DNA of 64,000 bases, from NCBI GenBank assembly GCA_050084985.1, contig JBITNC010000001.1, positions 149,296,001-149,360,000 of the forward strand, given 5' to 3'. The DNA comes from Nageia nagi (Eukaryota; Pinophyta). This document shows, piece by piece, positions 21,988-32,589 of the stretch. The notes below the pieces were generated by a model. It saw only the letters and a list, made by a program, of their open reading frames with translations, made no database searches and was not told where the DNA came from. Both the position numbers and the translations under genes were made by a program. How positions within the stretch are numbered: position 1 is the first letter of the stretch; every line of letters starts with the position of its first letter.

Positions 21988-23949
21988 TTAAACTTCACAC
22001 CTATTTAGGGTGTGAATAGCAGTGTGAACAGCTTCGCCCCATAAGAAACTAGGAAGGTTACCTAACATGCATCTTGCCATTTCCATAATGGTGCGATTCT
22101 TCCTTTCAGCAACTCCATTTTACTGAGGGGTGTAAGGTATTGTGAATTGTCGCTTAATCCCGTGTTTAACACAAAAGTCGTTAAACTCATTGCTATTATA
22201 TTCACCCCCATTGTCTGATCTCAGCATTTTGATCTTAAAATCAGTTTGATTTTCAACAAGTGCCTTGAAGTCTTAAAACCTGTCAAAAGTTTGATCCTTG
22301 TGCTCAAGTAGATAACCAAATGTCATCCGACTGAAGTCATCAATGAAGGTCAGAACATAAGAAGCTCCACCTAGTGACTTAGTCTGAAAAGGACCCATCA
22401 AATCTGAATGCACAAGCTGAAGAGGACAAGTAGCCCGAGTTGCCTTATCTTTTTCAAACTTTTGCCTATGCATCTTTCCTAGAATGCACCTTTCACAAAG
22501 ACCAACTGTGGGTGAAATATTAGGTAAACCTTCCACAAGTTCTTGAGTTTTCATAGCTTGAATACTCTTGTGGTTAAGGTGTCCTAATCGTTGATGCCAA
22601 AGATTACCTTTTGAACAAACATTTGTAGCAAGACAAATCTTTGAAGGTACTTGATCCACAATATAAAGGTCATTCTTTACTAATCCTTTCATCAAAGTGG
22701 CAAGTCCTTTCTTAACACACCAAGAGTGTGAGGTAAACTCAAATGAGCATCCTTTCCTTGTAATTTGAATCACGGAGATGAGATTCATCCTTAGTTTAGG
22801 CACATAAAAGACATTGTCAAGAGTCTTTCCATGAATCTTCACACTTCCTATTCCGTGAACATCAAGGACTGTATTATCACCTATCACAACTGCATCCTTT
22901 TTGTACTTATGAAAGTTTTCAAACTTATCTTTTTCATAACACATGTGATTAGTGCATCCTGTATCAACAATCCAGTCATTTGAAATAGTTTGAGTCATTG
23001 AGTAGTAGGCAACAGAAGCAGCATGCTTGTTCTTCTTTTTATTATTGAAATTTCTCACATTTGCATTTCCCTTTCCTTTTTGAGCAAATTTCTTTTTGCG
23101 ACAATCATACTCTTTGTGCCCAAAGATGCCACAGAAGTTACAATTCCCATCAAACTTTTCTTGAGGTGTTGGATTGCTTGATCCTGCTTTATCATTCCTG
23201 TGCCTGTAGTTGCCATGATTGTTGTTGTTGTTGCCCTTTTTGTCATACTTCCTGAAGGTAGATGAGGACTTGTTGTCTTTGAATTTGTAATGTTTGAACT
23301 TTTTCTTGAAAGGAGTTTTGGTTGCTCCTAGAGCAATGCTATGGTCCTTTGGAGAAAAGTTCAACATTTTCTTGTTCAAAGTTTCCTCATGCTTTAGAAG
23401 AAGTCTTGAAAGGTTATCAAGTGAGATGACATCTTCTTCATCATCGAGCCTTGTTTCCATAACTGTGACAAAGTTGCTGAACTTTGAAGTAAGGCTTTGT
23501 AGAATGATGAAGACCATGAACTCATCATTGATCCAGTTGCATCCACAACCAACCAGTTGTGTCCTGAGGTCAATGATTTTGTTTAAGTAGATGGAGGCAC
23601 TTTCATCTTCACTTTGTCGATACTGCAACAACTTTTGTAGAATGGTAAACCTCCTTGAAAATTTGGACCCAAGGTAGATTTTCTTTAACCGATCCCAAGC
23701 TTCCTTTGCTGAAGTTGATGAAGAAATCATGAGAAGGACATCATCTGAAACTGCACGGTAAATCATAGAAGTTGCTAACTCATTCTTTGAGTTGTACACT
23801 TCAAGAGCCTTCTCATCGGTAGGAGCAACCGCATCTTCACTAACTGTCTGCCATAGCTTTCTTGCTTGTAACTCGGCTTTCATACGTGGTTCCCATATTC
23901 CAAAGTTGGAACCATCGAGTATGTGCTTGGGAACGAAGGTTTCAACCAT
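21988..23949 (-). pseudogene. Copia gag-protease-integrase polyprotein, RT deleted
   Basis: I choose the ATG at 23949 (MVETFVPKHILDG) over the one 28 codons upstream because homologous gag proteins start there. In order: UBN2-type gag (GSNFGIWEPRM, AKEAWDRLKKIY, LLQYRQ), CCHC knuckle CNFCGIFGHKEYDC, protease site WIVDTGCTNHM, integrase zinc motif LWHQRLGHLNH...CERCILGK, catalytic LVHSDLMGPF, FIDDFSR and SDNGGEY. One frame runs 653 codons with two premature stops: TAA at 22273-22275 and TAA at 22120-22122 inside the TPQ-NGVAER block (Gln codon hit). After LNR near 22010 the reading diverges and stops at 21988. RT and RNase H are absent. Confidence 0.93.
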
Positions 23950-25700
23950 TGCTACAAAAACAAATACATATGCAATAAGAATGTAAACTTTTACAATTTT
24001 TCCATCTATACATATAAAACATCTAATAAGCAAACATGTCCCACATGTGTAAACTCATTAACCATGATCCATAGAAGGATAAAGTTGGGGTTGTTTTCTT
24101 GTATAGAATTAGGCCTTCACCTGGATGCCCGCAAGGTGGAGCCCAGGTACTACCAGTCCTCAACCAGTTCACCTTGGTCAGTGATATACTCTCACAAGGA
24201 GAAGTACTTACTATTTTCCAAGGATTCGACGTATCTTGGACCGGCCATTTTAATTATCTTGATTTAGGGTTTCAGTTTTCCTCCTAGGTTATCAGGATAA
24301 TCCCTGAATGGACGTGCAGACATGTGGTATCACTACACACATGCCTGTCCACCTAATAGAGTTATGTCCAATCCAACAGAGGTCTTAGGGGCAATTAAGA
24401 CGGACTTACCACCACTTGGTTCTTCGGACTAAAAGGGCTCCAGTCTGCCCTGTCCTCACCTCATGGCTCCCCAAACAAGTCATGTTGTGGAAAATACGTG
24501 TGGATGTATTCATTTTAGGGGTTACTTTTCACATTTTTGCGTATTGCAAGTATAAGCAAATGTGCAAAAAATATAAAGTAAGGTGAAAACTACTCCATCC
24601 ACACAAACTTGAAACCTTAAGAGGCCAAAAATTGAGTCCAATGGGTTTTGTTCTAACCCCTAAAGGACTTTTACATTGTTCATATTTTTCTCACTTAATT
24701 CAAGCACTTAATGAATTAAAGAAGGAACTAAGTCCTACTTAGTATATCACGACTTAAAATTTAAGTAAGCATGCATCATGCATTAAAAATTTAAGTCCTA
24801 AGCATGTTTAGTATTTAATTCATAACATGCATTGTATCATGACTTAAAATTTAAGTAAGCATGCATCATGCATTAAAAATTTAAGTCCTAAGCATACTTA
24901 TGACATGCATTCTATCATGACTTAAAATTTAAGTAAAAAATTTATACCAAGGCCCCCCTTTTTACTTAAAGGTTTATCTCTAGAGAACCAACTTGTATGC
25001 TAAGACTTGTCTTATAAGTGATGCATTTTAAGTAAAAAATTCCCTTATTTACTTAAAAAATAGCATACTTTAGACTAAATTACTATGCATGTGCACCTTT
25101 ATTTAATTAAGCATTAAATTTGGAGGAGAAAATAAGAAATTATTTTAAGTGCTCCTAAGTGCATTTAATGGGAGCAATTGACTTGTAAAAAAGTAAATGC
25201 CTAAGAAGTATGTGTGCAAGTTGTAATAGGAGACCCATACCCCAATTTGTAATGCTTCTCCTATTTTAAGCACTAAAAAATATTCCTAAGTCAATAATCA
25301 ATTAAATGCTTTGTAGTTGTAAAATATGACTCCCCCCCTTTTTCTTCTCACCAATGAGAGTATACGTTGCCAATGGGGCATTGAAAATATGCAAGGAGGT
25401 AAACATTAAATGAGCCTCCTTTTTGGAAAAACTTTTATCCAACTAGGTGTGACTGAAATTAATGCTTGTAGTTATTGTAATGGTAAGGAGAGGAAAAAAT
25501 GTTTTAAGAGGGAAGAGAGATAAAGATAAAAAAATAAAATAAACACCTCAAAGTGATGTGTGAAACAAAAAAAATTGAGGTAGGCAAGTGACCAAAGACT
25601 CCTAGGGGCCAAAGTCGGCGAGGAGGCGGTAAGCGTGTGGGTAGGTGTGAGCCAGCGCAGACCAGTGGGGCGGTAGAAGCGTGGGCGAAGGCGGTAGGGA
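23950..25700 (-). other. Long untranslated leader of copia element 1, gag-proximal part
   Basis: No copia domain lies between the gag start and the PPR-derived fragment. A block of moderate GC (24090-24480) has no long open frame that I trust. The rest is AT-rich with direct repeats. Leaders usually hold packaging signals; none can be identified by eye. Confidence 0.5.
24744..24935. repeat. Direct repeats in copia 1 leader
   Basis: The phrase 'gacttaaaatttaagtaa' occurs near 24750, 24841 and 24919. After the first two copies it continues 'gcatgcatcatgcattaaa', and a later 'aatttaagtcctaagcat' is also shared. Units are about 91 and 78 bp. 'cttaaaatttaag' is itself palindromic. Confidence 0.85.
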
Positions 25701-25734
25701 ATAAAAGTCAAAACAACAAGTAAAAAATGCATTT

Positions 25735-26338
25735 TGTGAAGCCGTATATAGCCACGAAGGGGGTCAGTGAACATTGGGTCGGCATTGGGTAGTTTGTGAA
25801 ACACGACACGGGCCTTCGCAACGTTGCCCTGTGAACATGGACAAGCATGGAAACACAGAGCAGAGCAAGGGAAGAAATGGTGCAATCATGGCGGGGGCTA
25901 TCCCTACGCTCCGAGCTCTCCGTCGACTGCGGAACATGGCAGGCCATAGAACTATTACAGCATCGTGCAGCTGGTTAAACAATCCGTGTGCCTCTTTTGC
26001 AGCCTTTCAATGTATCCATTTTAAGCATGTCCTGCGATCATTTCAGTTCATGAGACGGTGTCTGCAGGATGCATCGTGCATGCCTTCCCTACGCTTCATA
26101 CATGTCTACCAGGAACCAGTCTCGTATGGCAGTACTGCACGTAGGACAGCTTCAAGTAGACGCGAGGGAGGAGGGAGAAGGCTGTGCGAAGGTGAGAGCC
26201 ATCGCAAGGACAGGCTCTGCATCATGCATGGTGTCAAGCAATTCACGTGCCTTTTAAGCGCAAAGCAGAGGGAGGAGAAGAGGTCGTCCTCAGCGCTGAA
26301 GGCTCACCTTTTCGGCAATTCATTTTGTCAAACAGTTC
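25735..26338 (-). pseudogene. PPR gene fragment captured in copia leader
   Basis: The minus strand of this GC-rich block shows successive degenerate pentatricopeptide motifs: ELFDKMNCRK (26310-26338), ARELLDTMHDAEPVLAMA (about 26195-26250), a DTVS-stop-TEMIAGHA block (about 26020-26065; Trp codon turned into TGA, then CAA into TAA), HGLFNQLHDAVIVLWPAM (about 25935-25992) and NVAKARVVFHKLPNADP (about 25770-25830) followed by FVAIYGFTK. These fit the plant PLS/DYW-type PPR pattern (AR.LFD.M...D.VSW..MI.GYA). Frames shift between motifs, so it is not translated as one protein. It lies in the same orientation as the retrotransposon. PPR proteins bind organellar RNA. The 201-codon plus-strand run over this block is a by-product of its higher GC. 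Confidence 0.75.
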
Positions 26339-27080
26339 TCAGACCCTTTCAAATTTGTGCCCCCCCCAATATTGTATAGTTTTTGATACATAAAAATTTT
26401 TATTTTTATATGCATACAACAATATTGCTCAAAAATATTGCTCTTCTACTTAAAAAAAAAAAAATTCAAACTTTGAATAAAAAAATTTGAGAGCTACCTC
26501 ATTAAGAGCATTATTTTATATTTTTAGTCTTCCCTTTTTGCAAAAATAAATTAACTTTCACTTGTGTTTACTTTAAACAATAAAAAATTAGAGAGGGCAA
26601 ATATCCCATATTTGTTTTAAATTTTAAACAATTGCCTCTAGAAATTATGTAAATATTTCAAAAAACTTGTAAATAAAGTCCTCCACTTTATTTTAACAAT
26701 AAAATATGAAAAAAAAATTGCAGCTTCCTCCTTTTTTGATATTGTTCACAAAAGACTTTGCAAAAAATCTTTTCAATAAGATGCTAGCATAATATATTTT
26801 TGCTCAAAAAACATTTTCTTTGTACATTAAAAATTAGATTACTAACATAAAAGTTTGTTAGTAAGAAGAGAATAGCAAAAATATATTATGGTATTGCTAA
26901 GACATTAAGCTAGCATAATCATACAAAAGATTAGTATCATAATGAACTTTGTTAAAGAAGGATAGAAGGTTATACCTTTGCAAACCTTTTACCTCACAAT
27001 GAAGAATGAAGATCTCCAAAGTTGAGAAGGATGAAGCACTTCCAAGATGTAGCTTCCACACCAAAAGAGCTTCCTCAACG
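26339..27080 (-). other. Leader of copia element 1 next to primer site
   Basis: AT-rich untranslated sequence between the PPR fragment and the primer-binding site. No domain or repeat recognised. Confidence 0.5.
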
Positions 27081-27096
27081 TGGCTCTGATACCAAA
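27081..27096 (-). promoter_or_regulatory. Primer-binding site of copia element 1
   Basis: On the minus strand the LTR is followed by 'tttggtatcagagccac', which contains TGGTATCAGAGC, the complement of initiator methionine tRNA 3' end, the common primer of plant copia elements. Confidence 0.95.
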
Positions 27097-27594
27097 TGAA
27101 GGATTTGAACTAGATCTAAACAAATCCTCTAGGACCTTAGACTAGGAAACTCAAGTGTACACATCTATAATTCTAAGAACATCATTCACACAATATGACA
27201 CCAATATAATGTGGTTCCTCCCTCCTTGGGAGTACATCCACAACTAGTTCTCTTATTCTCAAATCTATGTCTCTCTTACAACTATTCTCTAGCTCTCTCC
27301 TACACAACCAAGTAGAGTAATCTTACTCAAAACTTAGATATCTTTACATGAGGAGAGGCCCTCTATTTATAGGTTGAGAGCACCTCCCTAACCTTCCTTT
27401 AACCCAAGGGTAAGGTTAGGGTTACATTAAATGTACCACCAAACTTCAACCTACCAACTAACTCCTTTGGTAAAGTCAAAGTCTATACATTAAAGAATTC
27501 TATTAATCACTTAAGGTATCTACATACCCTTAAGTGATTAATTGAATTTACAAGGAGTCTAGATATTCACAATATTTCATTACAAATTCTAACA
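27097..27594 (-). repeat. 5' LTR of copia element 1
   Basis: Same 498-bp sequence as 20659-21156. Followed on the plus strand by the target duplication cgaga at 27595-27599. Confidence 0.95.
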
Positions 27595-27599
27595 CGAGA

Positions 27600-27858
27600 T
27601 ATATATCATCTCTAAGAAAAGCATTCACTATTGATGAAAAAATAATAGGATTAAAGTCTCATGATTATCACAACTTGTTGAAGGTATTCTTATATTATAT
27701 GTATATTGAAATCCTTATATATTTATATTAATATATATTTTATTCATCTATATTTTTATTAATATATAGGTAAATTAGAAGGAGAAGTTTTAGAAACAAA
27801 TGGGAGACCATATCCTCTTAGTAAAGGTACTAACTATATTTTAGATAATAGTAATTTA
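27600..27858 (+). pseudogene. TNP2 transposase, continuation after copia insertion
   Basis: The TNP2 reading that stops at KIIKIPTR before the insertion resumes here as YISSLRKAFTID and GLKSHDYHNLLK, the well conserved 'GLKSHDCH' block. Dropping the insert and one copy of cgaga leaves the frame continuous. The exon ends near 27684 with AAG|gtatt (splice donor). A further exon follows at about 27770-27850 (GRPYPLSKGTNYILDN, cf. the GRPL.KG block). Confidence 0.88.
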
Positions 27859-27877
27859 TACTAGCTTTGATATAATC

Positions 27878-27914
<37 letters not shown>

Positions 27915-28385
27915 GAGAGATATCATTCCCTACTAATTTAGAAACTATTTCCCAAAATTATTATATTATCAATAATATAGATTATAAACTATTTCACTAT
28001 TAATAATATAATAATTTACTAACTAATGTTTACAACAAATATATATAAAAAATTTAAAACAACGAATGTATAAATTCAAAATGGTAAATATATAAATTTA
28101 AAACAACCAATGCATTTAAACATATTTATTTGAATACATAGCAAATGTATTTAAAATAATGAATGCATTATATTTTATGAACAATAACAATTTAATTACA
28201 TATTTAAAACATCAAATACATTGTATAAATAATTTAATATAGTTATATTGACATATTATTAAATTTATATTTAAAATAATTAATAGATTCAATTTTTTAT
28301 GACGAACATATAGACGGAGTGATATTTTAGCTCCCCATCCCACCCCCTTGGCTACCATTGTAGAAACACCTCTCTGCGTAATAAG
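27859..28385. repeat. Dispersed repeat, copy 1 (about 510 bp)
   Basis: From 'actagctttgatataatcc' to 'cacctctc...taataagt', this block matches 36655-37165 in order and strand, with about 10 percent difference and a longer AT microsatellite here (27881-27911). Both copies contain 'atatcattccctaataattt'-like and 'ccaccccacccccttagc'-like landmarks. It lies in an intron of TNP2. Class unknown; could be a solo LTR or a non-autonomous element. Confidence 0.85.
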
Positions 28386-28496
28386 TAATATGTATATGCA
28401 ATTTTGATTTAATCTAATCAATAGTTACTATTAGTAAATTTTATATCATCATTAAATTATAGATCATGACATGAATGAATCTATAAACTATTTATC

Positions 28497-28754
28497 ATGA
28501 TGAATATGGAATGTTATAAAGAACTGATTGAATTATATAATAGTAAAATAAGTGTAATGCGAGCACAATGTGCTTTGTTTCATAGTGAAAATATAAGGAG
28601 TACACCTATGCCTGCACATCTAAGGCATGAAAAACGGTCAAAAAAGTGTCCAAGGTCATGGATAAAACAAACAATTGAAGAGAAATTAGCTAAAGATGCA
28701 AAAGAAAAAACGTATTCAAATGCTTTAAATATAGCTTACAAATGTAATTATAAG
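28497..28754 (+). pseudogene. TNP2-associated C-terminal exon
   Basis: Open run with YKELIELYNSKISVMRAQC and HEKRSKKCPRSWIKQTIEEK, lysine-rich. It ends at an AAG|gtaact donor at 28754, codon phase 0, and the next exon starts after cattttag at 28890, also phase 0, giving a 136-bp intron with correct borders. This joins it to the DUF4216-like exon. No named domain recognised in this piece itself. Confidence 0.6.
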
Positions 28755-28890
28755 GTAACTATTCATTTATTCATATGCATATAAGTTTAAATATTTTTAT
28801 AATATAGTTACAATTAATATAAATATAATGATAGCACTAATAACATTTACATGTACATATGTGCAAGCATTGTCTTTCTATGCATTTTAG

Positions 28891-29335
28891 GCATATAATC
28901 AATACTTCAAAATTGAAAATAAAGATAAAAATAGAATGAAATTTGACTATAGAGTGATGGTTAATTTTGACCAAGCAAGTCATGCAAGTACAAAAGATCC
29001 AAACTTGATAGAAGGAAAAATACAATATGTTAGAAAAATTCAAGAAATCTTACAATTGAATTTTAGATCATTCAAGTGTATAGTATTTAAATGTAAATGG
29101 TTTGAAGGATTTGTAAATAGAAGAAAATTTTTGTATGATATTTGTAGTAGTTATTATGGAATCGACTCCACACAAAATTTACCTCAAGAAAAAAAGCCTT
29201 ATGTTTTACTACAACATTGTACTCAAATATTTTTCTATCCAAATGTATTGGATGAAAATGTGGTTTGTAATTAATTATGATCTTAGAGGGAAACATGTTG
29301 TACATCTTATTGATGAAGAAGATAATGATGATTAA
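28891..29335 (+). pseudogene. TNP2 C-terminal DUF4216-like exon
   Basis: Contains YVRKIQEILQLNF, KCIVFKCKWFEG, YYGIDSTQNLP and KPYVLLQHCTQIFFYPNVLD. This follows the DUF4216 pattern (Y.G...I.EL.Y.....V.LFKC.W.D... PFVLA.QA.QVFYV.D), which sits at the end of CACTA TNP2 proteins. A one-base frame change near 29262 moves the ending to an FVINYDLRGKHVVHLIDEED tail ending at 29335. Long open frame suggests milder decay than in the TNP2 core. Confidence 0.8.
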
Positions 29336-30188
29336 AATATTACATTTAATGAATTAAACATTTTATATTTTAATTGTAGTATATTTTATGAATGTTATGT
29401 AATTTGCAGATTACATTTTTACTTTAAATGTTTAAAAAGATAAACCATTGAAAATTAATCAACAAAATCCCATGTTAACATATGATTCATTATGACATAT
29501 TTTGTTATGTTGTTCTTATAAGTAAGCTCATATTTACCATAAATCGCTACTTGAACTTTTCAAAATTGCATGTCTAATACTCCTTGATGATTTCATGTTT
29601 AGCAATGAGATGATCAATGTCATACACATAAATATATGGGAGAGTATCTCACAGGATTTACCTTGGGAATCATAACCACTAAGCTTTTAACCAAAATCAA
29701 AATCACCTCTATCACCACTCTATCTCCTTGTCCCAAAGAATCCACCATTGTGTCAAGACATAGGCTCTTCTAAATTAGAATAAAAATTTATGCAATCTAT
29801 ATATGTAAATTATGAACAAAAAGTTAAAATAAATGTCATATGAAACATCAAATAGAACATTAAATTTTAAAGTAAAAAGCTTTAAATAAAATGTCAAATT
29901 AAAAGTCAAATAAATTATCATTTTTATGATAAAAATACATCAAACATAATGCCAAATAAAAAAGCAAATAAAACATCAACAAAATACTTTAAATCAAACA
30001 GCAAGTGAAATGTCACTTTGATAAGAAAAAGGTATCAACAAGTCACTAAAATGTCAAATAAAGCATCAAAATACTGATTTGATCTTATTTGATGCAAGCA
30101 TTCCATACGATGACATTAGATACATCATGGCATCAAACAACTTTTTTTAACACATGGGTTGATACAAAATAGAAAAAATCTAGTAGTG
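29336..30188. repeat. Right subterminal region and terminus of CACTA element 1
   Basis: From about 29820 many short words such as 'aaatgtcaaat', 'aaacatcaa' and 'gtcaaataaa' recur in both directions, followed by the terminal CACTACTAG (minus strand) at 30188. These are the expected TNPA-binding repeats. 29336-29800 holds no recognisable gene. Confidence 0.65.
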
Positions 30189-30635
30189 ATTACTTAGAAT
30201 ACCTTTGGACTGTTGCAATAATACCGTAATTAGTATTTTATATTTCAGTAGTGAATTCTTAATTTAATTCATTATTTATATTCCACATTTTGGTTAACCT
30301 AATTGATTGATGGATTTTATCTTCATAGATAAAATCTTTTACATATCTATGAAGGAGTCCACGACCTTGACTATGTTTGTTATCTAAAAAAAGAGTGCAT
30401 ATATCATTTAATCAATGGTCCAAAATAATGATCTAACAACTATGATCCAATCTATCCAAAATAATTTAAAAAAAAATAAAAATTCAATTCTTTATGGTTC
30501 AAGGAGTTTCTACAGTCGATAATCAAGTTGAATAACAAGCTTCAATAAGTGCAAGTTAAGCACCAACTTGAATCTTAGTGGTTGATGCCAACAAGATACT
30601 AAATGGTGTGGAATCTAAAGTCTAAGCATAATAGA
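30189..30635. other. No gene seen
   Basis: Flank to the right of the CACTA element. AT-rich, no feature recognised. Confidence 0.4.
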
Positions 30636-30639
30636 AAAG

Positions 30640-31260
30640 TGAATACTATTATGACATCTTTACCTCACCTTTATCCAAAGAGATCCTCAATTTTCCCCTT
30701 CCACCTAATTTCAAAAGACCCAAGTTTGAGATGTTTAGTGACGAAGGAGAGCCAAAAAAACATCTCAACAACTTTTAGGAGGAGTGCATATTGAAATTGA
30801 GAATTGAAGAGAAATTGATGGCCAATTTTTTTTCAAGGAGTCTAAAGGGAGATGCTAGTAAATTATTCTACAACTTTCCATATAGATCCATTAGTTCTTT
30901 TGGAGAGATTGTCAAGATCTTTATCCAACATGTATAAGCACAACATCAAGAAATAAGTAAAAGTTACATATCTATGTTCACTCTGCTAAGGACCAAATGA
31001 AACATTGAAAAAATTCATCCCCACTTCAAAAAGATATGGCAATCTACCAAAAGTAAGATGCGGATTAGATCAATGGTATCTTTGCATATTATATTGTTCA
31101 TGTTTTGAAATAACATGCTATAGATTATAACAATCTAGGATTTGGGACCATGATTAAAAAAGTATTTGGTGAGGAGAAGGTATTGATATAACCTAGCACA
31201 TTGAAATATGGATTTTTCACATATAATAAAGAGCCTAGGAAGCCTTACACCAAGAAAAAA
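30640..31260 (+). pseudogene. Ty3/gypsy gag remnant
   Basis: Reading across frame changes gives FKRPKFEMFSDEGEPKKHLNNF, then LRIEEKLMANFFSRSLKGDA, KLFYNFPYRSISSFGEIVK, FIQHV and a CA tail. This is a Retrotrans_gag pattern (L.G.A..WY..LP..SI.SW..L...F). Conserved Trp in WF is replaced by Leu and several stops occur (for example after NNF). No further gypsy domain follows, so it is a detached fragment. It is on the opposite strand from the other two gypsy fragments. Confidence 0.7.
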
Positions 31261-31269
31261 AATATATCA

Positions 31270-31450
31270 ATAATATGGCAGAAGCACTTTCATTAACAAA
31301 ATATAATTCACATAACTTGCATAGGGAAACAAGTAGATGGACAATAACTAAAACATCATGGGAAAAAAATTGCAAGCTTTGTAACCTAAGTATCATAGAA
31401 GATGAGATTCATTTTCTCCTTAATTGTCCATTTTAGAAATATATTTAATA
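31270..31450 (+). pseudogene. LINE-like reverse transcriptase C-terminal zinc motif fragment
   Basis: Reads YNSHNLHRETSRW, CKLCNLSIIEDEIHFLLNCP and then a stop followed by KYI. The CX2C-IEDE-HFLL-CP pattern with an upstream HNL.IETGRW phrase is the typical tail of some non-LTR retrotransposon reverse transcriptases. Only about 60 codons remain. The rest of the element is not seen. Confidence 0.6.
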
Positions 31451-32585
31451 AATCTATAATAATATTTGTAATCACAATTTGTTTCATTCTTAAAGCAAGA
31501 TAACCAAAATAAGTTAGACAAATTTATTATGCATCTTAATTTTGTTTGAAACAACCATATAGATAGAGAGAGTCTAAAGAATAGTAAAACAATATCATAT
31601 TATATAAGCAATATTATATCCAAAGCAATAACATTAATCGATGTTATATTTAAAATAACATAGAACATTGATAAAATGACCTAATAAAAGTACATTATAT
31701 ACAATCAAAACAAATGAAATCTAAATTTGAAAAATTATACGAACAAATTTAAAATAAAATATTTTTTATTTGTTGATAGAAAAGGTTTTGAAAAAAGGCC
31801 TCAAACTTTTTATAAAAAGCTTTAAAAATCAAGATATATCATCATCATCTAATATTTGAGATATCACTATCATATAAAGGGTAAGATTGAATATGAAACT
31901 CTCTTTACATGTATTGAAAGTTTTCACATCCACTTTTCACAACTCTAATATTTCTTAATTTTTAAAAACTAAAAACTAATAATTAAATAATAATATTCTT
32001 ATTTTAAATAAAACAACACTTTTTCATTTATTTATCTACTATTTCTTTTTATACTTAACATTTCATAATATATTATATTATTTAACTAAATTTTATTACT
32101 TATTCATTTATTAACAATCCAATAAGTATCATTATTTAATGTATAACTATGACTATAAAAACAAGAAATCAATTTCTTATATACCATTGCCAATGTAAAC
32201 TCTATTGAGGTTCATTTTAATAAAGAATAGTAAACTTTTAAAATCAAATAAAATATACATAATTAAACTTTTAAAATCAAATAAAATATAAATGTATGTT
32301 TTTTTTAGGGGAATCAGTTAGTTACATCCACTGGTTTTATATTGATCTTCAGCTAGTTACAACGAGATTTAAATACTCTGTTTAGAAAGCGAAAAAACCA
32401 AAACAAATCTTTAAAAAGCTAAATGAAGAAATTCAATCCAACTAGAATTCAAATTTCGTTGGTTTTCGTTCAGATCCGAATCCAGAGTTGAATTGAGGCA
32501 TCATCTCCAACCTACTGTAAGAAATCGATGCCGGAATTCAACTATGAATTCAAATCTGAACTGAATCCGACGACATTTGAATTGG
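31451..32585. other. AT-rich, no gene seen
   Basis: No domain, long frame or repeat family recognised. 'ttttaaaatcaaataaaatat' recurs near 32237 and 32271. Confidence 0.5.
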
Positions 32586-32589
32586 AATT

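Larger units (their letters stand above)
20659..27594 (-). mobile_element. Complete Ty1/copia insertion with identical-looking LTRs, internally deleted
   Basis: Two 498-bp LTRs flank 5.9 kb. On the coding (minus) strand they start TGTTAGAATT and end ATCCTTCA. A tRNA-Met-type primer site and a polypurine tract sit at the right places, and cgaga flanks both sides. The polyprotein keeps gag, protease and integrase but RT and RNase H are missing, so this copy cannot move by itself. The leader between primer site and gag is about 3.1 kb and contains a GC-rich PPR-gene fragment. Insertion split a TNP2 exon. I saw no difference between the LTRs, which implies a recent insertion. Confidence 0.95.
10161..30188 (+). 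mobile_element. Large CACTA (En/Spm) transposon, degenerate, with nested copia insertion
   Basis: Left end reads CACTACATTTACCC at 10161. The right end, read on the minus strand from 30188, begins CACTACTAGATTTTTTC. Both then run into ATTTTGT-TCA and ATGTG, so the termini are imperfect inverted repeats of CACTA type. Inside lie subterminal short repeats at both ends, a leftward accessory gene, telomere-like arrays, a SET-like segment and a rightward TNP2 transposase gene with DUF4216-like C-terminus. Removing the copia insertion leaves about 13 kb. Flanking triplets (tat, att) do not match well, so the exact ends remain provisional. Strand is given for TNP2. Confidence 0.8.

Noticed and set aside
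23294-23590. 98-codon plus-strand frame within copia element 1
   Set aside because: Antisense shadow of the gag coding region.
25774-26379. 201-codon open frame on the plus strand
   Set aside because: It is antisense to the captured PPR fragment; the PPR motifs are on the minus strand, and the plus-strand frame stays open because the block is GC-richer.
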